Assembly: GCA_900544395.1 (NCBI GenBank)
Contig: UQVC01000013.1
Location: 4,260-68,259, forward strand
Length of the DNA stretch: 64,000 nt
DNA from: an uncultured Ruminococcus sp.
GTDB lineage: Bacteria > Bacillota > Clostridia > Lachnospirales > Lachnospiraceae
Direction of reading: 5' to 3'
The notes below the pieces were generated by a model that saw nothing but the letters and a program-made list of their open reading frames with translations, made no database searches and was not told the origin of the DNA. Position numbers and translations under genes: made by a program. Positions 38,646 through 47,482 of the stretch are shown in pieces. The first letter of the stretch is position 1, and each line of letters begins with the position of its first letter.

Positions 38646-40682
38646 TTATTCGGTCGGCTCAGGAGCCGCTGCCCAGTCATCATAATCCGGCTGATAGTTT
38701 GGATCAATGTAAGCTCCATCTTCGTTGCTGTATGTATCCTCATAATTGGCATCAAAGTCCTGCTGCACATCCTCCCTGATTCCCGTATCTTCCGGAAGAG
38801 GATCTCCATTTCTGGTGATTCCCAGATATGGGAAGGCTTCTGCCATGATCTTTTGAGACAGTTCCAGCACATAGGAACTCAGTTCCTGATTTTTCACATT
38901 CGGTTCATCAACCACAACATAAATTACAACTTCCGGATTTTCCTGAGGTGCATATCCAATAAACGAGAGAAGATAACTGCCTGATCCTCTTGGAAGTTTC
39001 TCTGCTGTTCCGGTCTTTCCACCAATATCATATCCTTCCACATTTGCAGGAACTCCGGTTCCTTCTGTCATCACTGCCCGCAGCGCTTCCTTTACTCTCT
39101 CAGAAGTCTGTCTGGAAACTGTTTTTCTCAAAAGTGTCGGATCCTTGGTCTGGATCACATTGCCGTTTTCATCCTGGATCTGCCGTACCACGTGTGGTTC
39201 ATAATAATTTCCTCCATTCACTAAGGAAGAAAATGCTGCCACCATCTGTGTCATAGTCACGTTAAAACTTTGCCCAAAGGAAGAGGTTGCCAGATCTGTC
39301 TCTCCCATATTTTCCACTGTAAAAAGCAGATTTTCTGTCGCCGCCTCTCCCGGAAGATCGATTCCCGTATACTCTCCAAATCCAAAAATGTGCTGATACC
39401 GGATGAAATTTTCCACCCCGATCTTATCTGCCATTGCCATCAGCGCAACATTACAAGAATTCGCAATCGCCTGATTTACATTCTCCGGTCCATGACCATC
39501 CGTGTTATGACAACGGATAAACCAGTCTGTCTTCCAGGTTCCTCCTCCGCACACATAACTCTCCTGCCCTGTCAATGCCCCTGTTTCCAACCCAGTTGCC
39601 AGCGTAAACGGCTTCACGGTAGAGCCAGGCTCATAGGCATCGCTGACACAAAAATTCCGCCACAGGTTATTCATGGCATCCAACTTGTCCTGTTCTGACA
39701 TCTTGGATAAAGCTTCCTCTGTATACCAGGATGTCAGATCTCTTGGTTCATTCAGATCAAAATTGGGATAAGATGCTTCCGCTAAAATCTCGCCGCTGTT
39801 TGGATCCATGATAATGACTGCTGTATTTTTACTTCCCGGCTCTTCTTTGCGCTCTTCTCCTTTATGGGCTTCATTGAATTCCAAGATGTATTTTTCCACG
39901 ATGCTCTGAAGCGTCACATCAATCGTAGATACAACTGTATTTCCATTTTTTGCTGCTTTTACTGTACGTTCAACAGCTGAAGTATCTTCAAAGTATCCAT
40001 ACTCTCTTCCATCTGTGCCATTTAAAATTTCATTATATGCACTTTCAATGCCGATTGCACCCTGATTGCCGGAAACGGAAAATCCGATCACATCACTTGC
40101 AAGCGTACCATAAGGGTAAGTTCTGTGATAATCTTCTTCCAGCCAGATTCCCTGTATTTTAGAACCTTCTTTCTGATTCTCTTTCTTTTTCTGGTCTTCT
40201 TCTATTGTTTTCTGGAATTTTTGTGCGTCCGCATAAGATACACCCTTTTTCAGAATCTCATAGCGGCTTTGTGGATTGTCATCTATAATTTCCTTTACTT
40301 CGTCCGGATCGATCTGAAAACATTCTTCCAGCGCTTCCAGTGTGGGATCGATATATTTTTCACTTTTCCCTTCATCTGTGATAACCACCACATCCAGGAT
40401 CACATTATATACCCGTTCACTGGTCGCCATTTTTGTTCCATTGCGGTCTACAATATCGCCTCGCTTATATGGAATCTTTTTATTGCCATACTGCTGTTGA
40501 TCCAGCACGATTTTTGTATATTTTCCACCTTTAAATACATTGATAAAGGTAATTCTTCCAATAAGAACAACAAAAGCCAGTATAATTGCCATAAACAGCA
40601 TTACCAGCTTCTTTTGCATTCTTTTTGGAAATTTTTTTGTCAAAAACTGAAATGGATTTTTTCTTTGTCTTCTTCCTGCCAT
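38646..40682 (-). CDS. Class B penicillin-binding protein (FtsI/PBP2-type)
   Basis: A 678-residue division transpeptidase. A basic tail and one span (KKLVMLFMAIILAFVVLIGR) are followed by the dimerisation domain with an EDQKKKENQKEG-type charged insertion, and the catalytic domain with EPGSTVKPFT (Ser nucleophile), ANSCNVALMAM and GGKTGTAEKLP. The last 50 residues are an acidic, Tyr/Asp-rich tail instead of PASTA repeats. AGGAAG precedes the ATG, nine bases after ftsL, so it is probably the FtsI of the division operon. Confidence 0.9.
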   Translation of the reverse strand: MAGRRQRKNPFQFLTKKFPKRMQKKLVMLFMAIILAFVVLIGRITFINVFKGGKYTKIVLDQQQYGNKKIPYKRGDIVDRNGTKMATSERVYNVILDVVVITDEGKSEKYIDPTLEALEECFQIDPDEVKEIIDDNPQSRYEILKKGVSYADAQKFQKTIEEDQKKKENQKEGSKIQGIWLEEDYHRTYPYGTLASDVIGFSVSGNQGAIGIESAYNEILNGTDGREYGYFEDTSAVERTVKAAKNGNTVVSTIDVTLQSIVEKYILEFNEAHKGEERKEEPGSKNTAVIIMDPNSGEILAEASYPNFDLNEPRDLTSWYTEEALSKMSEQDKLDAMNNLWRNFCVSDAYEPGSTVKPFTLATGLETGALTGQESYVCGGGTWKTDWFIRCHNTDGHGPENVNQAIANSCNVALMAMADKIGVENFIRYQHIFGFGEYTGIDLPGEAATENLLFTVENMGETDLATSSFGQSFNVTMTQMVAAFSSLVNGGNYYEPHVVRQIQDENGNVIQTKDPTLLRKTVSRQTSERVKEALRAVMTEGTGVPANVEGYDIGGKTGTAEKLPRGSGSYLLSFIGYAPQENPEVVIYVVVDEPNVKNQELSSYVLELSQKIMAEAFPYLGITRNGDPLPEDTGIREDVQQDFDANYEDTYSNEDGAYIDPNYQPDYDDWAAAPEPTE

Positions 40683-40691
40683 TACATCTTC

Positions 40692-41234
40692 CTACTTTGA
40701 TACACCCTTAGATTTTGCAAGAACTCCATCAGATGGAATGTCACTGTATTGCTTGACATAATCACTGGTAGGACTGTTATATTCCACCACATGACCATCT
40801 TCTGCATACACCATTCCCAGCTCATTCATCGCTTTCTCCCGGATTTCCTGCAGGTTCACGGAATCTGTCGCCGCATTGTATGCCGTATCGTTTGCTTCTG
40901 TTAAATCAGCCAACTCAGACTGAAGAGCCGTAATATTTTCAGATCGCTGAACAAGTTCGGCCTGCAGCTGCAGATATACAACACAGATAATCACCGCACA
41001 GATCGCTGCCATTGTTAAAAATCCTGTATATACAGGACTCATATCCAATGCACGTCTTCTGTTCTTCTTCACCTGGCTGCTTGCCCGCTTTTTCGGACGT
41101 ACTTCCACTGCCTGTTTTTCCTGATTCGGCAATACCTTCGGCTGATGTACTACATTTCCATAGACATAGAACTGTCCATATCTGTTTTCTGTATGAGATT
41201 GTCTTCTGTATGTAGTTCTTTTTCCTGCAGCCAT
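40692..41234 (-). CDS. ftsL: FtsL-like septum protein
   Basis: A 180-residue bitopic membrane protein. A basic cytoplasmic region of 65 residues is followed by one span (YTGFLTMAAICAVIICVVYL) and a coiled coil (LQLQAELVQRSENITALQSE), ending in a conserved-looking REKAMNELGMVYAEDGHVVEY, typical of FtsL in clostridia. It should pair with DivIC and FtsQ/DivIB and recruit the downstream PBP. The assignment rests on topology plus position between rsmH and the PBP. Confidence 0.82.
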   Translation of the reverse strand: MAAGKRTTYRRQSHTENRYGQFYVYGNVVHQPKVLPNQEKQAVEVRPKKRASSQVKKNRRRALDMSPVYTGFLTMAAICAVIICVVYLQLQAELVQRSENITALQSELADLTEANDTAYNAATDSVNLQEIREKAMNELGMVYAEDGHVVEYNSPTSDYVKQYSDIPSDGVLAKSKGVSK

Positions 41235-41309
41235 TTGGTCTGCCCCTTTCCACGTGCAATCTGCCGGGCTCTCCCCTTCCCGGCAGATTTTATTTTCAGA
41301 TACTCACCC

Positions 41310-42251
41310 TCATTTTTCGCTGCGTTCAAAAATACGAAGTTTCGCACTCTTCGAACGACTGTTATACATCAACTCCTCCTCGGAAGGAAGAATTGGCTTT
41401 CTCGTGATCACTTTTCCTTTTGATACATTCCCGCATACACAAACAGGAAAGTGACTTGGACAGGTACATGGATTTTCATTTTTTCTAAATGCACTCTTTA
41501 CAATCCTGTCTTCCAGAGAATGAAATGTGATAATACAGAGCCTTCCTCCCGGATTCAGTATCTCGATCATATCATCCAACGTATCCCGCAAAACATCCAG
41601 CTCCCGGTTCAATTCAATCCGTATTGCCTGGAAAGTCCGCTTTGACGGATGTCCCGATGTCTTCTGAAACTTCATCGGAATCGCTCTTCTGATCACTTCA
41701 TTCAACTGACCTGTTGTTTCTATCGGTTGCTTTTCCCGCTCCATCACAATATGTTTTGCAATGTTCTTCGCAAATTTGTCTTCGCCATAATCACGAATCA
41801 CACGGTAAAGTTCCGCTTCACTATAGTCATTGACGATATCTCTTGCCGTCATCGTCTGTCTCTGATCCATTCTCATATCAAGCGGCGCATCTGTGCGGTA
41901 CGAAAACCCGCGCTCCGCCGTATCCAACTGGTACGAAGATACACCCAGATCGATCACGATCCCATCAACTTTGTCAATTCCTATTTCCTGGAGCTTCGGT
42001 TTCATATTGCAATAATTGCTCCTGATTATTGTAACTTTCTCCCCGAAACCGGCTAATCTGACGCTTGCCGCCTGAATGGCGTCCGCGTCCTGGTCTATTC
42101 CTATCAAACTCCCATTGTCACTCAAACGGCTGGCAACTTCATATGCATGTCCACCACCGCCAAGTGTTCCGTCCACGTAGATGCCGTCTGGCTTTATCTT
42201 CAGGCCATCTACTGTCTCTTCAAGTAAAACTGATGTGTGCTTAAATGCCAT
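41310..42251 (-). CDS. rsmH: 16S rRNA (cytosine-1402-N4)-methyltransferase
   Basis: Methylates N4 of C1402 in the decoding site of 16S rRNA with SAM. 313 residues; FKHTSVLLEETVDGL, the SAM-binding DGTLGGGGHAYEV, DLGVSSYQLD and RVLSLED-type GGRLCIITFHSLEDRIVK are the family landmarks. The start at 42251 follows GGAGGAATCT; the ATG at 42263 lies before that ribosome site. It lies 34 bp after mraZ. Confidence 0.95.
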   Translation of the reverse strand: MAFKHTSVLLEETVDGLKIKPDGIYVDGTLGGGGHAYEVASRLSDNGSLIGIDQDADAIQAASVRLAGFGEKVTIIRSNYCNMKPKLQEIGIDKVDGIVIDLGVSSYQLDTAERGFSYRTDAPLDMRMDQRQTMTARDIVNDYSEAELYRVIRDYGEDKFAKNIAKHIVMEREKQPIETTGQLNEVIRRAIPMKFQKTSGHPSKRTFQAIRIELNRELDVLRDTLDDMIEILNPGGRLCIITFHSLEDRIVKSAFRKNENPCTCPSHFPVCVCGNVSKGKVITRKPILPSEEELMYNSRSKSAKLRIFERSEK

Positions 42252-42285
42252 AGATTCCTCCATTCACTGTTACGCCTGTCTCTGA

Positions 42286-42723
42286 TCAAATCCGGATTCC
42301 GATTGCTTCCATTCGTTCTGCGATGGCATCCAGATCTTCCTCACTGACAACACTGCGCTCTTCCCAAAGTGCTTTATCCCAGATCTCCACGCGGTCCTGA
42401 ACTCCCACCAGGACAACATCTTTCTCCAGATGCGCAGCTTTTCGAAGTGATGCAGGCACAGAAACGCGCCCCTGCTTGTCAAAACTGCCTTCCGAAGCAC
42501 TTCCAAAAAAATAACGCTTGAATATTCTGGCATCCTTGTTCATTCGTGGTAAGGTATTCAATTCAGCAACGAACTGATTCCATTCTTCCTGAGAGTACAC
42601 AAAAAGACACCCTTCCAAGCCATTACAGATTACAAAGCTTTCGCCCAGGTCATCTCGCAATTTAGCTGGAATGATGAGTCGGCCTTTTTCATCAATACTA
42701 TGATTAAACTCTCCTAATAACAT
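42286..42723 (-). CDS. mraZ: Transcriptional regulator MraZ
   Basis: A 145-residue DNA-binding protein with two SpoVT/AbrB-like halves: GEFNHSIDEKGRLIIPAKLR and SFDKQGRVSVPASLRKAAHL, each containing the conserved DxKGR motif. It normally forms a ring and binds direct repeats before its own gene, repressing the division operon. AGAAGGG precedes the ATG. Such repeats are very clear just upstream (42750-42816). Confidence 0.95.
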   Translation of the reverse strand: MLLGEFNHSIDEKGRLIIPAKLRDDLGESFVICNGLEGCLFVYSQEEWNQFVAELNTLPRMNKDARIFKRYFFGSASEGSFDKQGRVSVPASLRKAAHLEKDVVLVGVQDRVEIWDKALWEERSVVSEEDLDAIAERMEAIGIRI

Positions 42724-42749
42724 CTGGAATCCCTTCTAAAAGTGAGCCT

Positions 42750-42816
42750 CCACATTCGCCCCACTTTGTGCCACTATTCACCACTTCCTACCACTTGAAA
42801 CCATTGTAAACCACCA
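42750..42816 (-). promoter_or_regulatory. MraZ operator: array of 10-bp direct repeats
   Basis: On the plus strand CCA starts at 42761, 42771, 42781, 42791, 42801 and 42811, exactly every 10 bp, with further copies at 42750 and 42814. On the coding (minus) strand this is a run of RTGG boxes (aagtgg, tagtgg, aagtgg, aatgg), like the MraZ boxes known from E. coli and Mollicutes. The array overlaps the -10 box. Confidence 0.85.
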
Positions 42817-42831
42817 CGCCCCCTTTTTCAA
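42803..42831 (-). promoter_or_regulatory. SigA-type promoter of the division operon
   Basis: Minus strand TTGAAA, 17 bp, TACAAT. The -10 box lies inside the MraZ repeat array, so MraZ binding would block it. Confidence 0.8.
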
Positions 42832-42882
42832 CCCTTTTTTCACATTTTTCACATCTATGTTACAAACTTGTAAAAAAATATT

Positions 42883-42911
42883 AAAAAAGGACAGACCTTT
42901 TCGGTCTGTCC
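42883..42911 (-). terminator. Intrinsic terminator after the small membrane protein gene
   Basis: Minus strand ggacagacc/ggtctgtcc with a 5-base loop and six T, separating this gene from the mraZ promoter. Confidence 0.88.
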
Positions 42912-42927
42912 TCTTCTCTCGTTCTGT

Positions 42928-43164
42928 CTATTCTGAAAGCCCGCTTATATAATTGTTCACAGCATCATAATTCACTTCTGCCACTGCACGCTCCTGCTTG
43001 GACTCATGGGTCACATAAGCGGAATATCCAAGCCACCCCACCAGGGCGATCGCCGCAAGAGACAATACGCATTTGCGAAGAATATTCATCATGCGCTGCT
43101 TTTTCATAATTTTCTTTCGATTTGCTTTTTCCTGTTTATACCGATCTACTTTTGCCTGACTCAT
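42928..43164 (-). CDS. Small single-pass membrane protein of unknown function
   Basis: A 78-residue protein: a strongly basic N-terminus (Lys/Arg-rich, about 27 residues), one span (CVLSLAAIALVGWLGYSAYV) and a short extracytoplasmic tail. I do not recognise it. AAAGGAG precedes the ATG and a strong terminator follows, so it is a real, separately expressed gene just before the division operon. Confidence 0.68.
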   Translation of the reverse strand: MSQAKVDRYKQEKANRKKIMKKQRMMNILRKCVLSLAAIALVGWLGYSAYVTHESKQERAVAEVNYDAVNNYISGLSE

Positions 43165-43249
43165 AATCTGAATGCTCCTTTGTCCTCTATGTATTTCGCA
43201 GTTCTTTGCTGTATCTGCATACTTTTTACATAGTGTATCACATTCCCTG

Positions 43250-44089
43250 TTAAACTACAACAATAATTCCGCCGTCATTGGCATAAACTGTACTGATCCC
43301 GGATGTATTTACTATAAAGCTGGACTTCACCGCAAACCGTTCTTTTAACATCCTTTGTACTTCCCGTGCTCTTTCTTCACAGTTGCAATGTGCGATCGCA
43401 AGAATCTTTTCTCCTGCATTTGTCACATCTACAGCCACACAATCTGCCATTTTTACCAACGCTTTTTTCATTCCTCTGGCTTTATCCAGCTGACAGATTG
43501 TTCCTTCTGGTGTAGAGCCCATCACTGGTTTGATATTCAACGCACCCGCAACCAGTGACTTGATCCCGGTCAATCTTCCATTTTTGCGAAGAGTATCCAG
43601 ATTCTCCAACACAAAATACGTATGCTGCGTTTCGATGTACTGCTCCACATTCTGGATCACTGTTTCAAAATCCATCCCTGCCTCTTCACACTCCTGGATC
43701 TTACATGCGATCAATGTCTCTCCCACGGAAGCTGAACGGGAATTGAACACGTAAATGTCTTTCTCTCCATACTCTTCTTCATACAGATTTTTTCCAAGAA
43801 CTGCACTGTTGTACGAACCACTCAGTTCCGAAGATAACGTCACAACATAGATACGTTCTGCCTCACAGTGATAGCTCTCCATATATTTTTCCGGAGACGG
43901 ACAGGATGATTTTGCACACTGTGCACTCTCCGCGATCCTTTTCAGAAGCTCTTTCTGATCCAGATTCTCATCGTCTGTCAAATGGGTATCCTCTATTTGA
44001 ATTCCAAGAGAAACATGCTGGAATCTCTCGTCTGCATTCATCTCCGGTGTAAATTCTCCACAACTGTCAACAATTACTTTATAGCTCAT
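43250..44089 (-). CDS. DegV-family fatty-acid-binding protein (FakB-like)
   Basis: A 279-residue protein of the DegV fold, which binds a fatty acid and presents it to the kinase FakA. The start VIVDSCGEFTPEM, TSSE-type TLSSELSGSYNSAVLG, ENLDTLRKNGRL and KPVMGSTPEGTI are family features. GGGAGG precedes the ATG at 44089; the nine codons upstream are not needed. No fakA is near. Which fatty acid is bound cannot be said. Confidence 0.88.
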   Translation of the reverse strand: MSYKVIVDSCGEFTPEMNADERFQHVSLGIQIEDTHLTDDENLDQKELLKRIAESAQCAKSSCPSPEKYMESYHCEAERIYVVTLSSELSGSYNSAVLGKNLYEEEYGEKDIYVFNSRSASVGETLIACKIQECEEAGMDFETVIQNVEQYIETQHTYFVLENLDTLRKNGRLTGIKSLVAGALNIKPVMGSTPEGTICQLDKARGMKKALVKMADCVAVDVTNAGEKILAIAHCNCEERAREVQRMLKERFAVKSSFIVNTSGISTVYANDGGIIVVV

Positions 44090-44222
44090 GTCTTTCCTCC
44101 CAAACCACACTTCCATTTACCTTATCTATTATATGTGGTTTTCAATACTACGTTACTTAATATATCACACTTTATAACATATGAAAAGACATTTTTACAT
44201 CTTTTGTCTAAGTTTTGCCAAG

Positions 44223-45443
44223 TTATTCTGTTTCCAGTCTGATCCTGCGGGATACACTCAATGCAAGACCCATCTCTGTCATCAGAAAAAGAACCGAAGT
44301 TCCTCCATAACTGACAAATGGAAGCGTTACTCCTGTAGTTGGCATCATATTTGTCACAACCATAATATTTAAGATCACTTGCAGGGCAATATGTGCAAAA
44401 ATCCCCGTCACGATCAGAGAGCCATACAAATCCGGCGCATTCCGCGCAATAAACATCAATCTATATAGAAGAAATGCAAACAGGATCAATATGATAATTG
44501 CACCAAAAGCCCCCAGTTCCTCACAGATAACGCTTAAGATCATGTCATTTTGAGCTTCCGGGATCATCCCCAGCTTCTGGGTACTATTTCCAAGTCCTTT
44601 GCCGAAAAAGCCGCCGGATCCAATGGCATATAAGCCCTGAAGTACCTGAAATCCGGTCCCATCCGAATGTCCCTCCGGATCCAGCCAGGTTGTGATCCTT
44701 CCAATTCGGAAATTATCACTGTTGGTTGCATATACGGCAAGAATCGCCACTACCACGATCAGAATTCCTGCTCCGATCGCTGCGACCATCAGAAACGGCT
44801 TGGTCTTCGGATGTGCCACAAAAATCAGAACACAGGTGATCGCCATAACGATTACGGCAGTACTCAAGTTATCTGTCAGGATAAACACGCCTCCTGCCGC
44901 AACTCCACCATAGATCAAAAGCCTGCGAATTCCCGTCCATCCGTTGATCCGCCGTCCCATTTTGCAGATCTCACAGGAAATAAACAAAATGATCGCAATC
45001 TTCGTAATCTCCGATGGCTGCAGCGTCATATTTCCCGGAAGCTGTATCCAGCGTCTGGCACCATTGATGGTTGTTCCCAAAGGCGTCTGCACCAATGCCA
45101 TCATAACCATTGCAAACAGATAGATCTCGAATGAAAACGCTCCGTAAATATGATAGTCGATCTTAGATACGATCAACATCACTCCAAAACTCCCCGCACT
45201 GATCAGTGCCTGTTTGATAAAATAGGACATATCATTCTGAAAGTCTGCCTGCGCGCTGTAAGCGCTGGCACTATAAAGCATAATCAGTCCAAAACAGGTC
45301 AAAAATATAATGACCAGCATCAGATTATAATCAAAATATGTGGTTGGAGCACTGTGTGCGGCCTGCCCTTCTTTTCGTCTGGCAGACCTGTTACGTTTTC
45401 CCTGCTCTCTTCTACGGATCGGCTGTACCGTTTTGCTGTTCAT
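44223..45443 (-). CDS. Second FtsW/RodA-type SEDS glycosyltransferase
   Basis: A 406-residue SEDS protein with a 35-residue basic N-terminal tail and about ten spans. GARRWIQLPGNMTLQPSEIT, GFQVLQGLYAIGSGGFFGKG, MIPEAQNDMILSVICEELG and FVSYGGTSVLFLMTEMGLAL mark it as an FtsW paralogue close to the one at 33394. AGGGGAG precedes the ATG, and it starts 29 bp after asnB. One of the two may work in division and the other in spore cortex synthesis. Confidence 0.9.
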   Translation of the reverse strand: MNSKTVQPIRRREQGKRNRSARRKEGQAAHSAPTTYFDYNLMLVIIFLTCFGLIMLYSASAYSAQADFQNDMSYFIKQALISAGSFGVMLIVSKIDYHIYGAFSFEIYLFAMVMMALVQTPLGTTINGARRWIQLPGNMTLQPSEITKIAIILFISCEICKMGRRINGWTGIRRLLIYGGVAAGGVFILTDNLSTAVIVMAITCVLIFVAHPKTKPFLMVAAIGAGILIVVVAILAVYATNSDNFRIGRITTWLDPEGHSDGTGFQVLQGLYAIGSGGFFGKGLGNSTQKLGMIPEAQNDMILSVICEELGAFGAIIILILFAFLLYRLMFIARNAPDLYGSLIVTGIFAHIALQVILNIMVVTNMMPTTGVTLPFVSYGGTSVLFLMTEMGLALSVSRRIRLETE

Positions 45444-45472
45444 AAAATCTCCCCTGTTTTTATTCTACTCAA

Positions 45473-47353
45473 TTATCTTGCACTCATTACCGGATGGACT
45501 GGTTTCCCATGTTCAAAAAAGCGGTCATACCATACAAGGAATATATAAACCGTCCAGATTTTCCGGCTGTTATCCGTCTTTTCATTCGCATGTTTGGCAG
45601 ATTTATGTTCATCCAGCATTTTTATCAGAAGTTCTGTATCAAAAAATTTCTTTGCAGCATCAGAAAGAAACATATCTTTGACACGATTATAATACGGTTC
45701 TTCTTTTAACCAGACACGGATTGGAATCGGAAATCCCAGCTTTTTCTTCTCTGCCGTTTTACTGCGGATAACTTTTTCTGCTGCCTGCCGAAGCGCCACT
45801 TTTGTCTTCGGGGCTCTTACTTTGTAGTCCAGCGGCAAGGTCTGCGCCAGTTCCAGTACTTTTTTATCCAGAAATGGAACCCGTACCTCTAAAGAATTGG
45901 CCATTCCCATCTTATCGCCTTTCATCAGAATATCATGCACCAGCCACAAATGCAGATCTACATACTGCATTTTCGTTACCGGATCTTTGTCTTTCACCCG
46001 TTCATAAAGCGGTGCTGTCACTTTCTGGATACCCGGCTGACACCCTTTTTTCAAAATCCGGTTTGCTTCTTTCTCCGTAAAAATATTCGTTGCGTTGGCA
46101 AAATATCGTTCTTCCAGTGTTTTCCCGTGACGGATCAAAAACCCTCTTCCTTTCATTCCTCTCGGAAGACATCTTTCCGCAAACTTGCCAAGCGCCCGAC
46201 GGATCGGCATCGGGATTTTATTAAAAGATGTATGCTCCAATGGCTCACAATAAATGTTATACCCACCAAATAGTTCATCGGACCCTTCCCCCGACAACAC
46301 CACTTTTACTTTTTTCGAGGCTTCCTGGCTCAAAAAATAAAGAGCGATCGCTGCAGGATCTGCCACCGGCTCATCCATATAATACTGAATATCTGACAGA
46401 TTATCCCAATACTCCTGTGGTGTGATCACCTTTGCATCATTCTTCATATGAATACTTTCTGCAAACTCTTTCGCATCCTGGATCTCACTGTATTTTCCTT
46501 CTGAAAATCCAACTGTAAATGTGCGGTCAACCTGCCCCAGATAAGTCAGATAACTGGAATCCACCCCACTGGATAAGTAGGATGCCACTTCTACATCACT
46601 GATCTTATGCATGGCCACAGACTCTTTCATCACCTGTTCGATCTCATCCGCTACTTCCTCAAAAGACTTTGTCGTATCTCCGGTAAATTTTGGTTCAAAA
46701 TAACGCTTCATCGTCATTTTCCCATTTTCATACGTAAAGAAATGCCCTGGCTGTACACAAAATACCCCTTTGAAAAACGTTTCATTGGTCGGTACAAACT
46801 GAAAGGACAGATAATTCCCAAGTGCTGCTTCATTAAACACTTTATCGAACTTCGGATGTTCCAGAAAAGACTTTATCTCCGAACCAAACATCAAAGTTCC
46901 GTTCATCTGTGCATAATATAACGGCTTGATCCCGAAAATGTCTCTGGCCGCAAACAGCCGTTTCTCTTTTTTATCCCAAATTGCAAATGCATACATTCCA
47001 CGAAGACGTTCTACCAGTTTTTCTCCCCACTGCTCATATCCATGGATCAATGTCTCCGAATCCGTATTGGAAACAAATACATGTCCTGCAGCAGCCAGTT
47101 CTTCTTTTAATTCCCGGTAATTATAAATCTCCCCGTTAAATACCAGAACTTTACTCTTATCTTCATTGTATAAAGGCTGATCTCCATCTGCAGAAAGATC
47201 GATGATAGAAAGACGGCGAAATCCAAGAGCCGCATCTTCCTCTACAAACTTCCCGGAACTGTCCGGTCCCCGATGCACAATGGTATCCATCATGTTTTCC
47301 AGTACTTGTTCTCTGTTCTCAACTTCTCCTACAAATCCTGCAAATCCACACAT
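45473..47353 (-). CDS. asnB: Glutamine-hydrolysing asparagine synthetase
   Basis: Makes asparagine from aspartate, glutamine and ATP. 626 residues. Cys2 in MCGFAGFVG is the glutaminase nucleophile after Met removal; HRGPDSSG and LVFNGEIYNYRELKEEL belong to the glutaminase domain. The synthetase domain has the PP-loop SYLSSGVDSSYLT near residue 255 and SGEGSDELFGGYNIY. AGAGGAG precedes the start. The leader contains gaacctg/caggttc arms that could pair. It may also amidate cell wall or other substrates, but the simple reading is AsnB. Confidence 0.93.
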   Translation of the reverse strand: MCGFAGFVGEVENREQVLENMMDTIVHRGPDSSGKFVEEDAALGFRRLSIIDLSADGDQPLYNEDKSKVLVFNGEIYNYRELKEELAAAGHVFVSNTDSETLIHGYEQWGEKLVERLRGMYAFAIWDKKEKRLFAARDIFGIKPLYYAQMNGTLMFGSEIKSFLEHPKFDKVFNEAALGNYLSFQFVPTNETFFKGVFCVQPGHFFTYENGKMTMKRYFEPKFTGDTTKSFEEVADEIEQVMKESVAMHKISDVEVASYLSSGVDSSYLTYLGQVDRTFTVGFSEGKYSEIQDAKEFAESIHMKNDAKVITPQEYWDNLSDIQYYMDEPVADPAAIALYFLSQEASKKVKVVLSGEGSDELFGGYNIYCEPLEHTSFNKIPMPIRRALGKFAERCLPRGMKGRGFLIRHGKTLEERYFANATNIFTEKEANRILKKGCQPGIQKVTAPLYERVKDKDPVTKMQYVDLHLWLVHDILMKGDKMGMANSLEVRVPFLDKKVLELAQTLPLDYKVRAPKTKVALRQAAEKVIRSKTAEKKKLGFPIPIRVWLKEEPYYNRVKDMFLSDAAKKFFDTELLIKMLDEHKSAKHANEKTDNSRKIWTVYIFLVWYDRFFEHGKPVHPVMSAR

Positions 47354-47445
47354 ATCCTGTATCTCCTCTTAAAACTTATGGAACCTGCCTTTCACATTCC
47401 CGCTTTGGGGACAGGTTCTGTAGATATTTTTTAATAACGCCTTCT

Positions 47446-47474
47446 AATATATCACATGCTGTACCGAAATCCAA
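47446..47474 (-). promoter_or_regulatory. SigA-type promoter of asnB
   Basis: Minus strand TTGGAT, 17 bp, TATATT, about 90 bp before the asnB start. Confidence 0.6.
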
Positions 47475-47482
47475 GAAAAACC

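Noticed and set aside
42750..42816. Regular short repeats as a CRISPR array
   Set aside because: The unit is only 10 bp with a 3-4 bp core, between a promoter and mraZ; it is an operator. No CRISPR array was seen in the window.
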